A DNA stretch of 64,000 nucleotides from Aquatica leii (GCA_035610365.1 CM069432.1:275999482-276063481); one strand, 5' to 3'; counted from the stretch's first letter, positions 1 to 13,006 are shown. Numbers and translations are program-made. Notes: generated from the sequence alone by a model not told the origin.

Positions 1-1280
1 TAATCTATTTGGATTTCAATGTTTTACATATAAAAGATTCGCTGGGGTAAGAATGCATTTCTATTTTTACGGCGAGATTTAATTGTTTTTTTATTGTTAA
101 GTGTTTGTCACCTTAAAAAATTGTAAACTATTACTCAATTAGTTATTTCTTGGGTTCATGACTAGGACATGCACGGGTGCCGGAATTCTCTTCCTGATTG
201 TTTCTTTTTTATTTTCTTTATATTGCTATTGCAATAAATATATTCATTGTTAGACTTGTGTTATTCGATTTGACTACTTTAAACGTAGTCAGGTAAAAAC
301 TGGTACTTCTTTCCGTTTTGGCGTCTTTTTAATTGAATTATAATCTCCACATCGAAGGCAGGCTGAATCCCATTAATTACTATCCCACTTCCCATTCTGC
401 TGCCGCTGTTGTCTTTATGGCGGATACGTTATTGGTAAGTGGTGGTACTTCAGCCTAGTGCAAAATTTACGTTTTACCATGACTAGCGTGTATATAAAAC
501 GCACTGATCATATCCCATCATATTTTGACAAAATGAAGACGGTTATTAATTTTTAATTAAGATAAGAAATCCGTTTACAAGTGAATACCAAATAATATTT
601 TTTGTAATATATCATTAATTAATTTATTTCATTGACAAAAATTTATTTATAGGTATTGAAACAAACAAAAAAGTCAGTTAAATGAATAAAACGAACAAAA
701 AGACCAGTTTAATGAATTATTATTCATATCGACTGATTTATTAGATTAAACCAGACAAAACGCCGTTTCAAATAATATACACAATGACATCACCGTGAGA
801 GTCTTTAAACAGAAATTAAAATCACTGATGGATTTTGTTGTGTGTGTTTGGTGAAACGCCTCGTTGGATGTATTTAGTAAAGTGGCAGAGACGCGGATTG
901 CCACACGCACACATTCTCATTTGGTTGATTAAAAATATCAGATCAAATGAAATCGATGATGAGATAGAACGAGATTGTTACTAAAATCATGATTCATGGC
1001 GTACGAGGGTAAAAATACATTGTCATTTTGGTTACCAACACGTGTTTTATTAATGTTACGATATTGGCATATGTTCTTTCATAATGGAAAATTCCTATAA
1101 TGGCGCTCCAATTTACGAATTATTGAAAATGGTGCTGGATATGTATTCAACCTACGTTCATTGAGGATACCGGCACCATTGTTTCAATTATAAACGAATT
1201 GGAAAACTTATTTATCGAAATTGCTATAGTCATTTGAGGAAACTTGGCGCATTTGGGTTTTCTTCATTCATCGCATGAAC
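1..1280. other. No gene recognised
   Basis: AT-rich sequence with many short stop-broken frames. I see no protein motif, tRNA or clear inverted repeat. It may include the decayed upstream part of the LTR relic that becomes recognisable at about 1290. Confidence 0.4.
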
Positions 1281-1289
1281 CAAAGGAAT

Positions 1290-1860
1290 TTATTTGTGAT
1301 AACACTGTATGTACGTGATAATTTACTTTTCGGCAAATTTTAAGAAATGTGTGCCGTTTGCAACAAGAAAAGAATTGTGATTATTTTGTTTCCTGTTTAA
1401 AGTTTCTTGTACCTACGTTGTCAGTCGTTTGCACGCACGACTATACGTACATATTATGTTTGTTGTTACAATTAGTATGAAACTGGTTTTTAAGTAAGAC
1501 ATCATTAAACGGTGCGCTCTGTTTTGCTTAATCACAAGATATTGGATATTTGTGTTATATTCACCAATGTAAATGTGTTCATTTGGAATGTAAACGTTAA
1601 GCCAACAAATTTAACTTTATGTACGAAGTGTTGCTCAATCTAAGGGAGCTTCCATGCACGATTATTGTCTGTGATATTTACCAACGAATTCTAATGTAAT
1701 TTTAAATTAGTTCTTTTCTTAACTTTTCTTTGTTAAAATAAATATAATCTTTGTTATAATCTGTGTTTTGTCATTTTTTCTCTTTCAACGTTGAACAGAT
1801 TTAAACGGTATCTGCCATTAATATTTTCTCACCGTTTTGGCGCCTTTTTAAATTACTTTA
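1290..1860 (+). repeat. Old LTR relic (TGTTATG family)
   Basis: Several blocks match, in the same order, the better preserved plus-strand LTR at 23465-24466. They are a GTGATAAC...TATGTACGT block near 1300, a GTACGAAGTGTTGC block near 1621, a TCTGTGATA block near 1668, and an AGATTTAAACGGT...CGTTTTGGCG block near 1797-1845. Identity is low and the start is not definable, so this is an old copy. The LTR family assignment rests on these ordered blocks only. Confidence 0.4.
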
Positions 1861-1869
1861 TGATTAGCA

Positions 1870-2815
1870 CACCGAGACTTGCGACTCTCTCGCCGAATTG
1901 TATTGAGCTAGCCGCCTGCATTTAATTTACGGGTAAATTATCGTAACACAGTACGCTCGATTGCTTTAGTTATTTATATTTCGTTATAATTTCATTTGTT
2001 TTTTTGTATTCAATTCAAACACTTCTTGAGTAGTACACCCGATTCGATAATGCAATTATGGTGGTTGTGGTTTGAGATATAATGACGAAAGTTCGGCGAA
2101 AATTTAAGTTAAAGGAAATTAGCTTATTACGTATATTTTAAAGGCTTTTTACTTGATAACCGAGTTTATATATGTTGATGTTTGTGCGACACAATTCAAC
2201 TTCGCCTTTAGAGGGTTTATTCATTTGCGACGGATCCAGTGCAACACTAAGAACCACCAGAGTTTTTGGCAAAACTACCTTGGAGGCCCCACCACCAATC
2301 TAAAAGTCTCTTCCCTGTGATGTTTGTAAACAACTTTAAGGTATTTATCATTACCGTTTGAATCAATTGCGTTATTTTTACTTTACGCGATTTTAAGTGT
2401 TTAAAAAACTTTAAAAATACGTTGCTGCAAAAGTATTGTTTCTTTATCACCCTGTTACAAAAAAACTTCGAATTACAACATTTTACGTTTTCATTGTCGT
2501 TTGTATTAATTTTAAGACAATATGTAACAAATTTACTATTTTTAATATCAACTTTAAAACCAGTCAAATTAGTCATTAGTCTTAAGATTTTTGATTTTGT
2601 TATTTTAGTTCGCGGAAATTTGTAATTTGCGAACAAGGCCTTGCGAATTTAATTTCATTTTGATTTAACTCATTTCCAGTTGGATTTTTACTCAATTTTA
2701 ATAAATTTTAAATAGTTAAACTGATTTCTGTTTGTACATTGTGAATTTTCCAAATTAATCACGGATTTTGAGTTTTACACACAACCATCTTCATTGAGCT
2801 CCGGGCAATTAACTC
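1870..2815. other. No gene recognised
   Basis: AT-rich sequence. A 129-codon open frame exists on the minus strand (2247-2636), but it is Lys/Asn/Phe-rich with no motif and probably arises by chance. Confidence 0.4.
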
Positions 2816-2859
2816 ATTTATGTTAATTTTATTCAGGCATTTCCTTATTACCATTGTAA

Positions 2860-3430
2860 AAAGGAATCAACAGAACGTTGAAGTTCCATATTTGCCATTA
2901 CTCTCAAAGACACTCAAAGCGCATATCAACATCAAATATTGCCATTCCATGAAATCATTCAAATACAACTGCAAGTACGTGACCAAAGAAATTGACATGG
3001 TTGTGATTGGAGTTGAGGGAATTTCAACAATGAAGTCACTCATTATCAAATGGGACGATACGTTAGCAGTAACAAAGCGATTTGGCGCATTTTTTCATTC
3101 GCTATTTATGAAAGACATTCCAATGTTGTTTACTTGACCATAATTATGGAAAATGGTTTGAGTTTGCTAGATAATGATAACAATTGGGATTACACTATCA
3201 GAGATGCTGTATTTTGTCAAATGCTCACCAAATGTTTTCAATAATTATCTCAACATACTTTTCATGAAAACCGATTGATTTGTGGACTAAGTAAAGATGA
3301 CATGTCTGCGTCAGATACAGACTACAGCATCAAATCCAGATTTGCTAGAAAGTGATAAAATGATATCAATTGAGAACATGTGCTTAATAATGTCAAACAA
3401 AGCATTACCGCAATTAGGCATGATATCACC
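2860..3430 (+). pseudogene. Helitron Rep/helicase fragment
   Basis: The plus-strand frames carry short blocks of the Helitron protein in the right order. These are an AHINIKYC...KYNCKYV block (the two-tyrosine region of the Rep domain), then MGRYVSSNKAIWRIFSFAI, and near 3370-3420 an IENMCLIMSNKALPQLGM block that lies before the helicase Walker motif. The same blocks occur in the longer Helitron at 46-51 kb, for example MGRYVSSNETIWRIFSFAI. Frames shift several times and large parts are missing, so no product is expected. No Helitron ends are visible here. Confidence 0.7.
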
Positions 3431-3645
3431 TAATCAATTCCAAAAAACCTAACGGTCTGCAGTCATCGCTGTTCATCAATAAACATTTGTTTTTAGAAAT
3501 TTCCAAACTGTCTCTATATGCGTTTGCTTTTAAAAAACCTTAAACGAAAACGAGCTCAGTTTTACGGCCAATTCCAAATTATAACTGTTCACCCTTTGTA
3601 CCGATCACCTTCATGAACAGTTGTAAAACGATTTTTATTTTCAGG

Positions 3646-3713
3646 CCTCCTCCGCACCGTTAGTCTTCAAGAATCTGGCCCCAAACCGAATTTGGATTTA
3701 TATGTGAAGAGCA
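3646..3713 (+). other. Candidate small exon (weak)
   Basis: A 68-base GC-richer block is preceded by a pyrimidine tract and acceptor (TTTTTATTTTCAG) and followed directly by a consensus donor (GTGAGT). No partner exons or homologous protein are seen. A chance match or a piece of a decayed element is equally possible. Confidence 0.15.
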
Positions 3714-3882
3714 CGTGAGTCTGGTCTTCTTCTTTCTAGTTTTACGGCCCATTCTAATCTCCGTGTGAGATTGCCACGTTAAAACACGGAAACTTTAACA
3801 TGACCTCGAGCATGGAGATCACCATCAACTGGTTAGCCGTAAGATTTCGGTTACGAAGGCATTGGATTTGAAAAAATCTATC

Positions 3883-4070
3883 CTATACAACATTAATTTT
3901 TCTGATGGAACCAGGATGTCTTTCTTTTACATCACCAATCTCTTGATGACGTTGCCACAAGCGCCCAATAGTACTGTTACAAGAATTTACAGCAACCGCC
4001 AGATTTCTAATAGTCTTGCTTCCTTGTACCATGCTCACAGCTCCTAACTGAATATCATGACTAAGATGCT
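3883..4070 (-). pseudogene. Tc1-like transposase HTH remnant
   Basis: The minus-strand frame contains a block like the N-terminal paired-type helix-turn-helix of Tc1-family transposases: an RNLAVAVNSCNSTIGRLWQR helix region followed by EIGDVKERHPGS, which resembles the usual linker after the second HTH. No DDE catalytic part and no TIRs are visible. It is a short isolated remnant. Confidence 0.5.
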
Positions 4071-4261
4071 CTCTTTCCATTTTAATGGATTCTAAGACAC
4101 TATAAAACTCAACTTGCTTCTTAATGCAATACACATAAACTGAGTAATCTAAAAAACAAAAACCATGTTTCAATACAAATGTCATCATGTGAACTAATCT
4201 GTTTTACAAAAACAAAAAAAAGCATAGCCAGATAGACTTAGAAATTGTCAAAACAATTAAA

Positions 4262-6530
4262 TGCAGCCGGCTTTTTCTTTAGATTTCATACGATGCCAAC
4301 ATTTTGCTGGAAAGATCGCTTGAGCTTGTGATACTCGATTTGCGACAAACGTTTTCCATTGTCCTGGGTCTCCTTTTATTCACACCAAAGTTAGCATCAA
4401 ATCGGACCAAGCAAACCGTTTTTGGTTATGAATTTCTGCAAGAACTAGAGCAGCACATAGTTCTAAAGATTTTGGAGTTTATTAGAGCGACTTTAGATTT
4501 GATTGTTTTGCTATATATAACTGCTCTATATGCTTTTTCTGACGATTCGCAAAAACCATGAAATTCTATTAAGTTTTGAGCTTCAAACTGGATCCATCTT
4601 GGTAAAGTGATTTTGTACATGCTGTAATTCATCTATACATGGTTTCCATTTGTTGCATATTTCGTTTGACACTTATTTATCCCATTGTATTTGCTGTACC
4701 CATAGTTCTTGTATTAGCAACTTTGCATTAATTGTGAATGGAAATACCCATCGTAAAGGATCGAACAGCTTCGTTATTTCTAATAAAATGACGCGTTTTG
4801 TTATATTTTAATGAGTGCAAACTCCTAAAGATTTTTTCCATTCATTTTTAGAAATTTCCAATGTTTGTTCTCTAAAATCAGCTGCGTTTTATTGCTACAC
4901 CATTTTCGTAGAGCGAATCCTCCTTTTTTGAACATCTTTGTTAATTCCGTTTGTAATTAAAGAGTTTTTTTCTATAGAATCTGCTCCGGACTTAAGATCA
5001 TCAACATAAAAGTCTCTCTTGGCAACTTTTGATGCATATGGGTGATGTTCTTCCTCATCCTTTATTAGCTGTTATAAAGCACGTATTGCTAGAAACCGTG
5101 TTGGTATTCTTCGATAGGATCAGCTTGATTGAATCTCCATAAAATTTTTTGAGATGATTCGTCTTCTTCGTGTATATTTATCTGCTGATACATTTTTTCT
5201 ATGTCGGCAGTAAATGCTACCTGATTTTTCCTCCATCGCAACAGTATATCAGACAAATCTGGTTGGATTTTTGGTCCGACATACATTATTTGGTAAAGAC
5301 TGACACCCGTAAAGATTTTGCAAGATGCATCAAATACCACTCGCAGCTTTGTGGTTGTACTGGATTCTTAAATCACAGCTTGATGAGGAAGATAGTACCC
5401 GTTTTTGTTGCCATTGAAATCTACTTTTTTCGTATGGCCGAGATTTAGATATTTCTGCTTGAATGCTTTATATTGAAATTCTATTTCAAGGGTTTTTGTT
5501 AACTTTTTCTCTAATTGAAGTAATCTAGCAGCTACTCTAGATTTTGAGTTTCTTAGGTCTTCTAGAATTTTTTTATATGGAATTCGTACTGTGTAAGTAC
5601 CATCGTTATTTCTTTGATAGCTGTTGGCATAATAATCTTCACATTGTATATTTTCGTCGGTTGTTCGGAACCGATTTTTTCTAATTCCCAAAACTTGCTG
5701 AGATTATTCTGTTATTCTGTATAGCATACTATTCTGTTTATTTTAACTGATTGCTTTTTTTGTTTGCATCTTTCCAGATAAAATCTACCCGAATTCTGTA
5801 TTTGGTTCTAAGATCCCTCTTCAGATTTGATTAATTCTTTTGTGATAATTTTTCCATAAACTTCTGCTCCAAAAATAATGTCGATAGGACCGGGTTTGTT
5901 GAAAGTTGGGTTGGCCAGGATTTGATTTTTCCAAAAGCTGTTTTTGGTTGAACATTCAATGTTTGATAAGAAATTAGTTAGTTTTGATCTGTATTCACAG
6001 CAAAGTTGCTTGGATATCGTGAAACTACAGTAACGTTTATTTTATATTTTGAGAGTTTAAGCTCTCCGTTGCCTATACCCGATATTTTGGTGTTTATTTA
6101 TTGGCGAAGTTTGCCTAGCAGCTGGGCGACTTCTTCCGTAATCAATAATACTTGAGACCCTGGATTGATCAGGGTTATCAGATATTGTGACATTCGTTCT
6201 TAATCTTTTGTTTTAATTAATGCCGTTGCTAAAAGTACCCCGGTCCTGGTTTCTTGCGTGGTTAGCTGTTTTGTGTCGGCTTTTTTGTTTCTCCGTGTAG
6301 AAGCGTATGGTGTGCTCTTTTACCTGTTGTTGCACAACGTGCCATTGTCTTGCATCGTTCTCTAACATTGTGGCAGAGACAATTTATACATAGTTTTTTC
6401 ATCATTACTTGTCGGGATCGTTTGTGTACTGGCATCTGTTTAAATTTTGGACACATGTACAGGTGATTTTTCTCATTGCAAAATAAGCATGATGATGAAA
6501 CTGTCTGCCATCTTGATTTCTTTGGAGAAT
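4262..6530 (-). pseudogene. BEL/Pao retroelement 1 (gag end, PR, RT, RH)
   Basis: Minus-strand frames read in BEL/Pao order. A Gag zinc-knuckle region lies near 6500-6290 (CLFCNEKNHLYMCPKF, then KKLCINCLC). The RT entry region is at 5691-5368 (YYLPHQAVI at its end). The RT core is at 5340-5089 (VFDASCK, AFTADIEKMYQQ). An RT active site YVDD follows near 5010, then an RNase H-like part at 4632-4426 (LPRWIQFEAQ, EFHGFCESSEKAY) and an IKGDPGQWKTFVANRVS block near 4350. Stops and frameshifts occur throughout and no integrase follows, so the element is truncated at about 4262. Its gag is cut at 6534 by the LTR of the next element. Confidence 0.8.
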
Positions 6531-6533
6531 AAT

Positions 6534-6730
6534 TGTTGTCTAACAATAACAATAAAAAAAGAATAAAAAACAAAATGGACTGTATTAAAAAAGTACGACT
6601 TTCGTTAACAACTAAATGACACACAATGTTCCTGAGAATACAGAAGTGCGCTTGGCCTGAAGCAGGCGCAATAAAATATACTGTCACATATGTTTTACAA
6701 AACTTATAAATATAGGGTGTATACCCAACA
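6534..6730 (-). repeat. Candidate BEL/Pao 3' LTR (197 bp)
   Basis: On the minus strand the segment begins TGTTGGGTATACACCC and ends TTAGACAACA, so it has TGTTG...CAACA ends. A purine-rich stretch (GGCCGAGGGCA) lies directly upstream on that strand. It sits about 120 bp after the end of the BEL/Pao integrase frame and directly before the broken gag of element 1, as expected for element 2 inserted into element 1. I could not find a matching 5' LTR above 10.4 kb, so this is tentative. Confidence 0.45.
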
Positions 6731-6851
6731 TGCCCTCGGCCTTGAAAGTGAAACAAACAAAAAAAACATTTCAATAACAAACATGATAGAAAATTATGCA
6801 AATTCATTGAAAGCATATAATAGCTTACTTAAAGTCATATAATAAACTAAA

Positions 6852-7920
6852 TTAAACCCTCGCGCCACTATCTAATGGAAGCGGGCACAATTTTGTAAAT
6901 GCACGTCGGACGAGACCATTGTTTGTGCGCACAGACGCGACTCGGTTGGTGCCATCACGGCTTGGACAAATATCTATGACAGCAGGACTAATGCTCCTTT
7001 CTGAAGATGGGAGTGATGCAGCTGTCACTTTGTGCGTTGCTGCAGCTCGGAGATGTACTTTCGGTTCCACCGCTTCCACATTCGTTGATGAAGCTGTTGG
7101 ATGTGTTGACAATAGGCGAGACGAGAACGCGGTAATTCAGTTACGTATGGATTTAGAAGTGTTGTGAGTGGTATTCCCACCCAAAAATGTGCAGGTGTGA
7201 GCGGTTGTAGATCGTTAGGATATGCAGACAGAGGAGTTAATGGACGCGCATGTAGGGTTGTCTCAACTTGTGACAACAAAGTATAAAGGTCTTCATAAGT
7301 TAATAATAAGTCGCCGAGAACTCTTTTTATATGGTGTTTTGCTGACTTGATGCCAGCTTCCCACATACCACCAAAATGTGGACTGCGAGCCGCAATAAAA
7401 TGCCAATTCGTCCCCTCGTTAGCAAGGACGTCAGCAACAGATTCACAATTAGCCTTGAGAACTAAGCTCAATTCCTTAAGTTCAAAATGAGCTCCAACAA
7501 AGTTGGTGCCATTATCAGAATAGATATGCATGGGCTTACCGCGACGTGCAACAAACGTCTAAAGGTCATAATAAAGGATTCAGTTGTGATAGCTGTGACC
7601 AATTCCAAGTGAACCGCTTTGGTCACAAAGCATACAAAAATATATAAATAAGACTTGTAAGACTTTGAACCTCTACCTTTACAATCTTTAATAAAAAAGG
7701 GCCCACCATAATCTATTGCAGTTGTAAAAAATGGCGGTGCGGGATTGACTCGTGAGGTTGAAGGATTGTCCATTATGGGGCCTATTACTCTGAAAGATAA
7801 GCGAAAGCATTTTACACAATGATAAACTATCTGCCTTACAAGACAGCGCCCTGAAGTAATCCAAAATCTACTTCGAACTGCGAAGAGAAGCAATTGAGGA
7901 CCAGCATGAACTAGTAGCAA
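6852..7920 (-). pseudogene. BEL/Pao element 2 integrase
   Basis: Two minus-strand frames cover the integrase. The first (7920-7468) has the zinc-binding region (CLVRQIVYHCVKCFR), then the first catalytic Asp in TAIDYGGPFF and KAVHLELV. The second (7531-7025) has the second Asp in IYSDNGTNFVGA and the Glu in FGGMWEAGIKSAKHHIKRVLG. A last frame (7112-6852) ends with VRRAFTKLCPLPLD, the usual end of BEL/Pao Pol. The three frames are shifted relative to each other, so the gene is broken. All DDE residues are still readable. Confidence 0.85.
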
Positions 7921-8299
7921 TTAATTTGGCTAAGCAACGTTTGACTGATAGAAGAATAGGATGCTTCTTATCAAAATTGAAATGAGAATAGTAACGTCTG
8001 CCATCAACTCGAATGGTGCCGTCGGCGTCAAGAAATGGATTGAGACTTTTTAGCGACGAGGAAGGTTTTAATGCTCTGCCTTGCTAAAGATGCTTGAGCT
8101 CGTCTGGAAAAGACTGTGCCTGTGAAATCTGTACTATACGTTTGAGTACATCTTTAAGCTCAAAAATTCTTTCAGAAATTGGATCATCTCATGATAACTT
8201 TTCCAACCATAACTGTTGGAGCATAATTTAGCGAATATACTAGAAGGCGCAAGTAACCCAAGAGGAGTGAATATTTGAGATATTTTGGATATTTCATAA

Positions 8300-9430
8300 C
8301 GCGTTTAGTTATAATTTCAGTTGGTGAAATAGTAATTACGAAGCTATCTGCCTGAAACGACTATGTCAATCCCAGGGTATGAATGTGCTTGGCAGCACCA
8401 AATACTAGAACACCAGGGTGGACATTCGTATTAGGAAGGTCCTTTAGTATTAATGGATCATTAGATATCCACTTACAAAGATTGAAACATTTGAAAGCTC
8501 CAAACAAATATTGCCTGCTTGGGAAACATCTTCAGCGCCAGTAAGAAAATCGTCGACATAAAAATCATTTTTGAGGATGCGAGAAATTTCAGAATTAGAA
8601 GCTTCGTATTCAATACCTAGTTGATATAGACTACGAATGGCTAGAAAGGACGCAGATGCTGTTCCATACGTAACGGTATTGAGATCAAAAGATTGTAATT
8701 GTTCTGTTGCAGAAGATCTCCAGAAAATACGTTGAAGTGACCGCTGATTGGGCTTAATCAACACTTGTCTGTACATCTTTTTGATGTCAGCAGCAATGGC
8801 ATACGTATGCTTCCGAAAACAAATAAGGATATAAAATAAATCTTGTTGTATGGTTGGACCAACCATTTGAATGTCATTTAAGGAATAGCCAGAAGTTGTG
8901 ACAGAAAAGCCATTGAAAATATCAGAATGTGACATAGTCATGACAATTTAATGTTGTCAGGGATTTGAAAATTGTTCCAATCTACGTGCAAACGGGGCAT
9001 GTTGCCTGTTATTTCATCAAGAACTAAACATAAAAGATTCATTTGAAAATTGGTATGATGTCAACGCACGGTTGCTTCACACTTTAACTTAATCATAGAG
9101 GAAGCTTTGCTTAAGTCTGAAGCTAGAATTTTTGCATTATCAATGCGCAAGTTCAATTTTCGACACAGGTCTGAACAAATAAAATTAGATTGAAAACCTG
9201 AGTCTAACAAAATACGAATTGTGTGTTCTCTTCAGATAGAATCAAGGATGTTCGCGGAAGCTGCTGGCAACAAAATTTCAAAACTGTGTGTACAAAATGC
9301 AGAAATGGTTTGATTAGATTCGGCAAGAGTGTCTATAGAGCTGGCAGATCCTGGATGTTTATCCGAGATGACCATAGGGTTAGGTCCAATATGCAAAATA
9401 GTGTGTTGTTTGGACTTGGCAAGTAAACTT
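8300..9430 (-). pseudogene. BEL/Pao element 2 protease and RT
   Basis: Near 9210-9130 the minus strand reads IRILLDSGFQSNFICSDLC, a BEL/Pao aspartic protease with the DSG active site. The RT frame at 8941-8450 has LNDIQMVGPTIQQDL, the first catalytic Asp in AADIKKMYRQVLI, and the YVDD box (FYVDDFLTGAED). Stops separate the protease from RT and frames are lost after 8300. This is upstream of, and collinear with, the integrase at 7.9-6.85 kb and belongs to the same element. Confidence 0.85.
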
Positions 9431-10418
9431 AGAAGAACATTGGTGTATAAAATTACCCTTATAGAGCCTATTGAGACAAACTCTCAATCCCTTTGCTTTG
9501 ACAATTATTTGCAGATAAATCTAGAAATTCTTTACATTATTGAATGAGAATTTTTGCAAAGATATTGGCATTGTTTGTTAGAAACGTTTTAAATTCATTG
9601 AGATTTGGTAAAATATTGGTTCATGAATTTTGTAATGTTTCCCATTTACGCGTAGTAATAGGATCAAGTTTGTCTGATACAATTTGATTTTTAGACATTG
9701 CATTTTTTCGGTATTGGAAAGGCCAGAATTAATGTGAACAATTTTGTTAAATAAGTCGTGGAAATTTCGCCAATTTTCCGTAACCTCCATCGAATATAGG
9801 AATTCTCATTTTGGGTGGCAAAACATATGGTTTTGGAATTTCTTCAAGTTGAAGCTGTTGCTATCTTGTTTTCTGTACTTTCAATGACTTTTTCATAGTC
9901 GTCTTGAGTTTGAAGGTTTGTTGAAAGTTTGTTGCATCAATACAATTGACCAATATTTCATCATTGATATTTTCTATCATGGCTTCTAGTTTATGAGTTT
10001 TTCCTAAAAGAATTTCGATAGGTGTCTTTTTGTGTTTTGTTCTTAGGCTTGTTGAATTAAATAAAAAGTTGTATTTTGATTTCTTTTATCTTCAGACGTT
10101 TTTTTTTGTTCGTCATTTTTGTTTTCATTTCCATAGTCTTCAGTGATGGAGAATTGTATTAGTACAGATTTTTGGAAGAATTCCTCCACTTCTTGGTATT
10201 TGTTCTTTAGTTTGTTTTAAAATATGGATGTTGAGATAAATGTCTTTGTCTTAATTGTTTTGGATTTTTTCCCATATTATTTCAAGCTTCTCTTTTCTAT
10301 CCTCAATATATTTTTCTGTTTTTCTTGAGGAAGAATCTTTCTTCATGTTTATTAAAAGTTAGCTTAATACGTTCCCAATTTTTTCTGGGTGGAGGGCTAC
10401 TTCGTTTACTTCTTCCAT
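9430..10418 (-). pseudogene. BEL/Pao element 2 Gag, internally deleted
   Basis: The minus strand opens with an ATG near 10418 (MEEVNEVALHPE). It later reads LPPKMRIPIFDGGYGKLAKF and NWRNFHDLFNKIV, the conserved Gag start of BEL/Pao elements. The frame then jumps to SDKLDPITTRKWETLQ and, near 9500-9440, a zinc-knuckle remnant (CLNRLYKGNFIHQCSSKFTC). The middle of Gag appears deleted and several stops are present. Upstream, GGTCCTTCGAGCCG (10552-10564 on the minus strand) may mark the leader next to a lost 5' LTR. Confidence 0.7.
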
Positions 10419-10564
10419 GTTGTTTGCGTGGATTGGCGGTTGGTTGCTTGAATGGCGTAGTGTAAATCGATTTTGGTTCTCTTTTAGAACACTACTAGAA
10501 GACAGACTCACCCTCTACGAAGCCTTTAGAGTCTTAATGGCGTAGTATTAACGGCTCGAAGGAC

Positions 10565-12259
10565 CGTGTATATTAGTTATATAGTCATAGACAAAAAAAA
10601 TTCATTTTTGAAATTGTAATTGTTGTGCCATAGAACTTGTAAAAAAAATATTTTATTATTTAAACATGCATAATGCATAATAATCTTAATATGCAAACAA
10701 ATAACAATTTAAATTACGACGTTGTAATAACGTCAGTGAGAAATAAAAAAACTGCGTATATAAAATACAGTAACAAAGTTTGGAACCCTTAAGGGACTCC
10801 TAAATATCAACTGATTCAATTGAAACTTACATGCTTGCATAATATATGGAATGAAAACTTTTTAGGAAATGCGCTCTTTATTTATGTTGTGTTAAATTTT
10901 CATATCTAAACTTTTGTTTTTTGAATTAATATTAAAATACAAATTCAATCGTACGATTAGAAATAAATGTTTTTTAACATGCACAAATTAATTAATTTTT
11001 TAAAACTCTTAACACACAACGTACTAATGAATACTGCCCTTCTTCTCTTATATTTATAGGTTAATCTGGCTCACTAAAATATGCAAAATTATCCTAACTT
11101 AGTAAAAAGCTAGTGCAGTACTTGCATCAATTTTTGATAAAACTTGAACCGTAGCAAAAGCCTTTACTTTATTATTACGAGGCACAGAATGAATTATTAA
11201 ATTTTTCCAAAAATAAAATTTAGCCGATATTGCACTAATTACAAAAAAAAATTAAGCGAATTTGATAAAAGTAAAAAAAAATTAGGTCAGTTAATGTAGA
11301 AAAATACGTATAAAAAGACACATCGATTTTAATTTTTTTTATTTGCACTTGACGAAACGTGCATTTAAAGAAACGTACCGAATTATAACTTATTGGAAAT
11401 TTAAAATTTAAATTGAATCTTGGCGGGTACTCCCCTAGATGCATTATCGGTGTAGATAAAAACACCAAGTTTGTTACCATGCTCTTATCTTTAATGAACG
11501 TTTATAAAAATTACAATAGCATTTTACAATGCAATCTATCAACGTTAATATCGTTAAAAAATGGGAAATGTAAAGGCGCAACGAAAATAATGGCGCACGT
11601 ATTTCGTTGGTTTAATATACGCAGCACGTATACAATATACATGTATATAAGAAATTGACAACCGCGATATGAGAAAATTAGGTAATGGAATTACGCCAAC
11701 TTGAAAAAATTCGTTATTTTAGCTGTTATTGAAAAGCTTTCAATTCTAAGTTTGGTGAAAACGTTGCCGTACTTTATTGTAGCATCTTTTTAATATTTCA
11801 AAATTTTATTACGTCAATTCAAAATATACACTTGCATAAGGGTGGAAAAAATTAACTCATATAATTATTAGTTGATATATGCTTTTAAGCCTCTAATTGA
11901 GCTCAATCTACCCTATAAGTACATTTTTCCATTACTTAAAGTGCACGTGTCCGGAATATTCCAAACTAGCCGAGATACCAGTTTTTTGAAAACGTCAGCC
12001 TATGGGGGAGGTCGAGCCGTTTCGTTTGACGGGTTGACTGGCCTTATCGGACAAGGAGTTATTATGCTATTTAATGATATTATTAACTAGCCAGTGTAAG
12101 ATGCGAAAACACCCCACGCAATATGATTTAAATATCCCCTAAATGGGTAGAACATATTTGACTTATCTACAAATTCACATCAAAGTCGCCGTGCATAAAT
12201 AACACAGATATCCGTGGGTGTACCGCAATTTGGCCAATACTACCTTACAGAGTTTTGAA
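10565..12259. other. No gene recognised
   Basis: AT-rich sequence. Open frames at 11235-11480, 11413-11658 and 11872-12090 show no domain and do not continue. A less AT-rich patch near 11990-12060 is unexplained. Confidence 0.4.
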
Positions 12260-12782
12260 AAACAAATCCAACAATACGTGACTCTGCCTGCAAGGACTGA
12301 AAGTGTGGTGATGGCACGCCTGGATGAAAATCTCCGAGAAGGCTACCTACGCGCGATTCAACAAATGGAGGGCGACTTAGTTGAAAAAGGACTACTCCTT
12401 GGCAAAACTTTAGTACGATTAAAAAACGCGATGCCAGTAAGGATTTTAAATATCAACTCAGATCCAGTAACGTTGAAAAAAAAACGTGGTAGGCCAATGC
12501 ACGCCTGTATCTCAACAGATGCGTGCAATCTAACGAAGATACGTCGCCAAAGAAGTGCCCACAACATCTACTAAGCATACCTGCAAATGCCAAAAACTCG
12601 GCCAAGACAGGTGGCTAAAGTTAAAGTGTTGATCCAGCAGTATCAAGATGTGTTTGCGCTGGAAAGTGGTTCCGAAGGAAGAACTAACGTGAAACATAAA
12701 ATTAATACCGGAGACGCTCAGCCGATACGACAACATATACGCAGACTTCCTTTGGCAAAAAGAAAAGAAGCCGAACAAATAA
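12260..12782 (+). pseudogene. Gypsy relic, left part (PR/RT junction)
   Basis: This plus-strand fragment is a paralogue of the gypsy element at 27.5-34.2 kb. It shares VTLPARTESVVMARLD, MPVRILNINSDPVTLKKK, AKVKVLIQ.YQDVFALESGS and KHKINTGDA. It has one frameshift near 12480-12590. Where the larger element has an in-frame TAG between protease and RT, this copy has the sense codon GAG (12368-12370). The reading is cut at 12782 by a transposon and resumes at 15363. Confidence 0.9.
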
Positions 12783-12967
12783 CACTGGTCTGCAAAAAAA
12801 TATTTTTTATCGAGCCCTGACACTATTCCGGGTGATTCTTATGCAAAATGACGTCCTGAATCCAAATCCGTCTTCCGTTTTCGTCCATCACCCAACATTT
12901 TCGAGGGAGCCCCAAATTTCTAATTTTACCACTTTTCGATAAATTAATTATAATTTATTTATCGAAC

Positions 12968-13006
12968 CATAATAATAATTATAATAATTATTATAATAAT
13001 AAATAT
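12968..13006. repeat. AT-rich (ATA)n simple repeat
   Basis: A run of TAATAATTATAATAATTATT-type units lies inside the CACTA-like transposon, between its left TIR and the transposase stop. Confidence 0.7.

Noticed and set aside
2247-2636. 129-codon minus-strand ORF
   Set aside because: Lys/Asn/Phe-rich translation with no motif, and AT-rich composition gives such frames by chance.
11235-12090. Three open frames of 72-81 codons
   Set aside because: No domain and no continuity.
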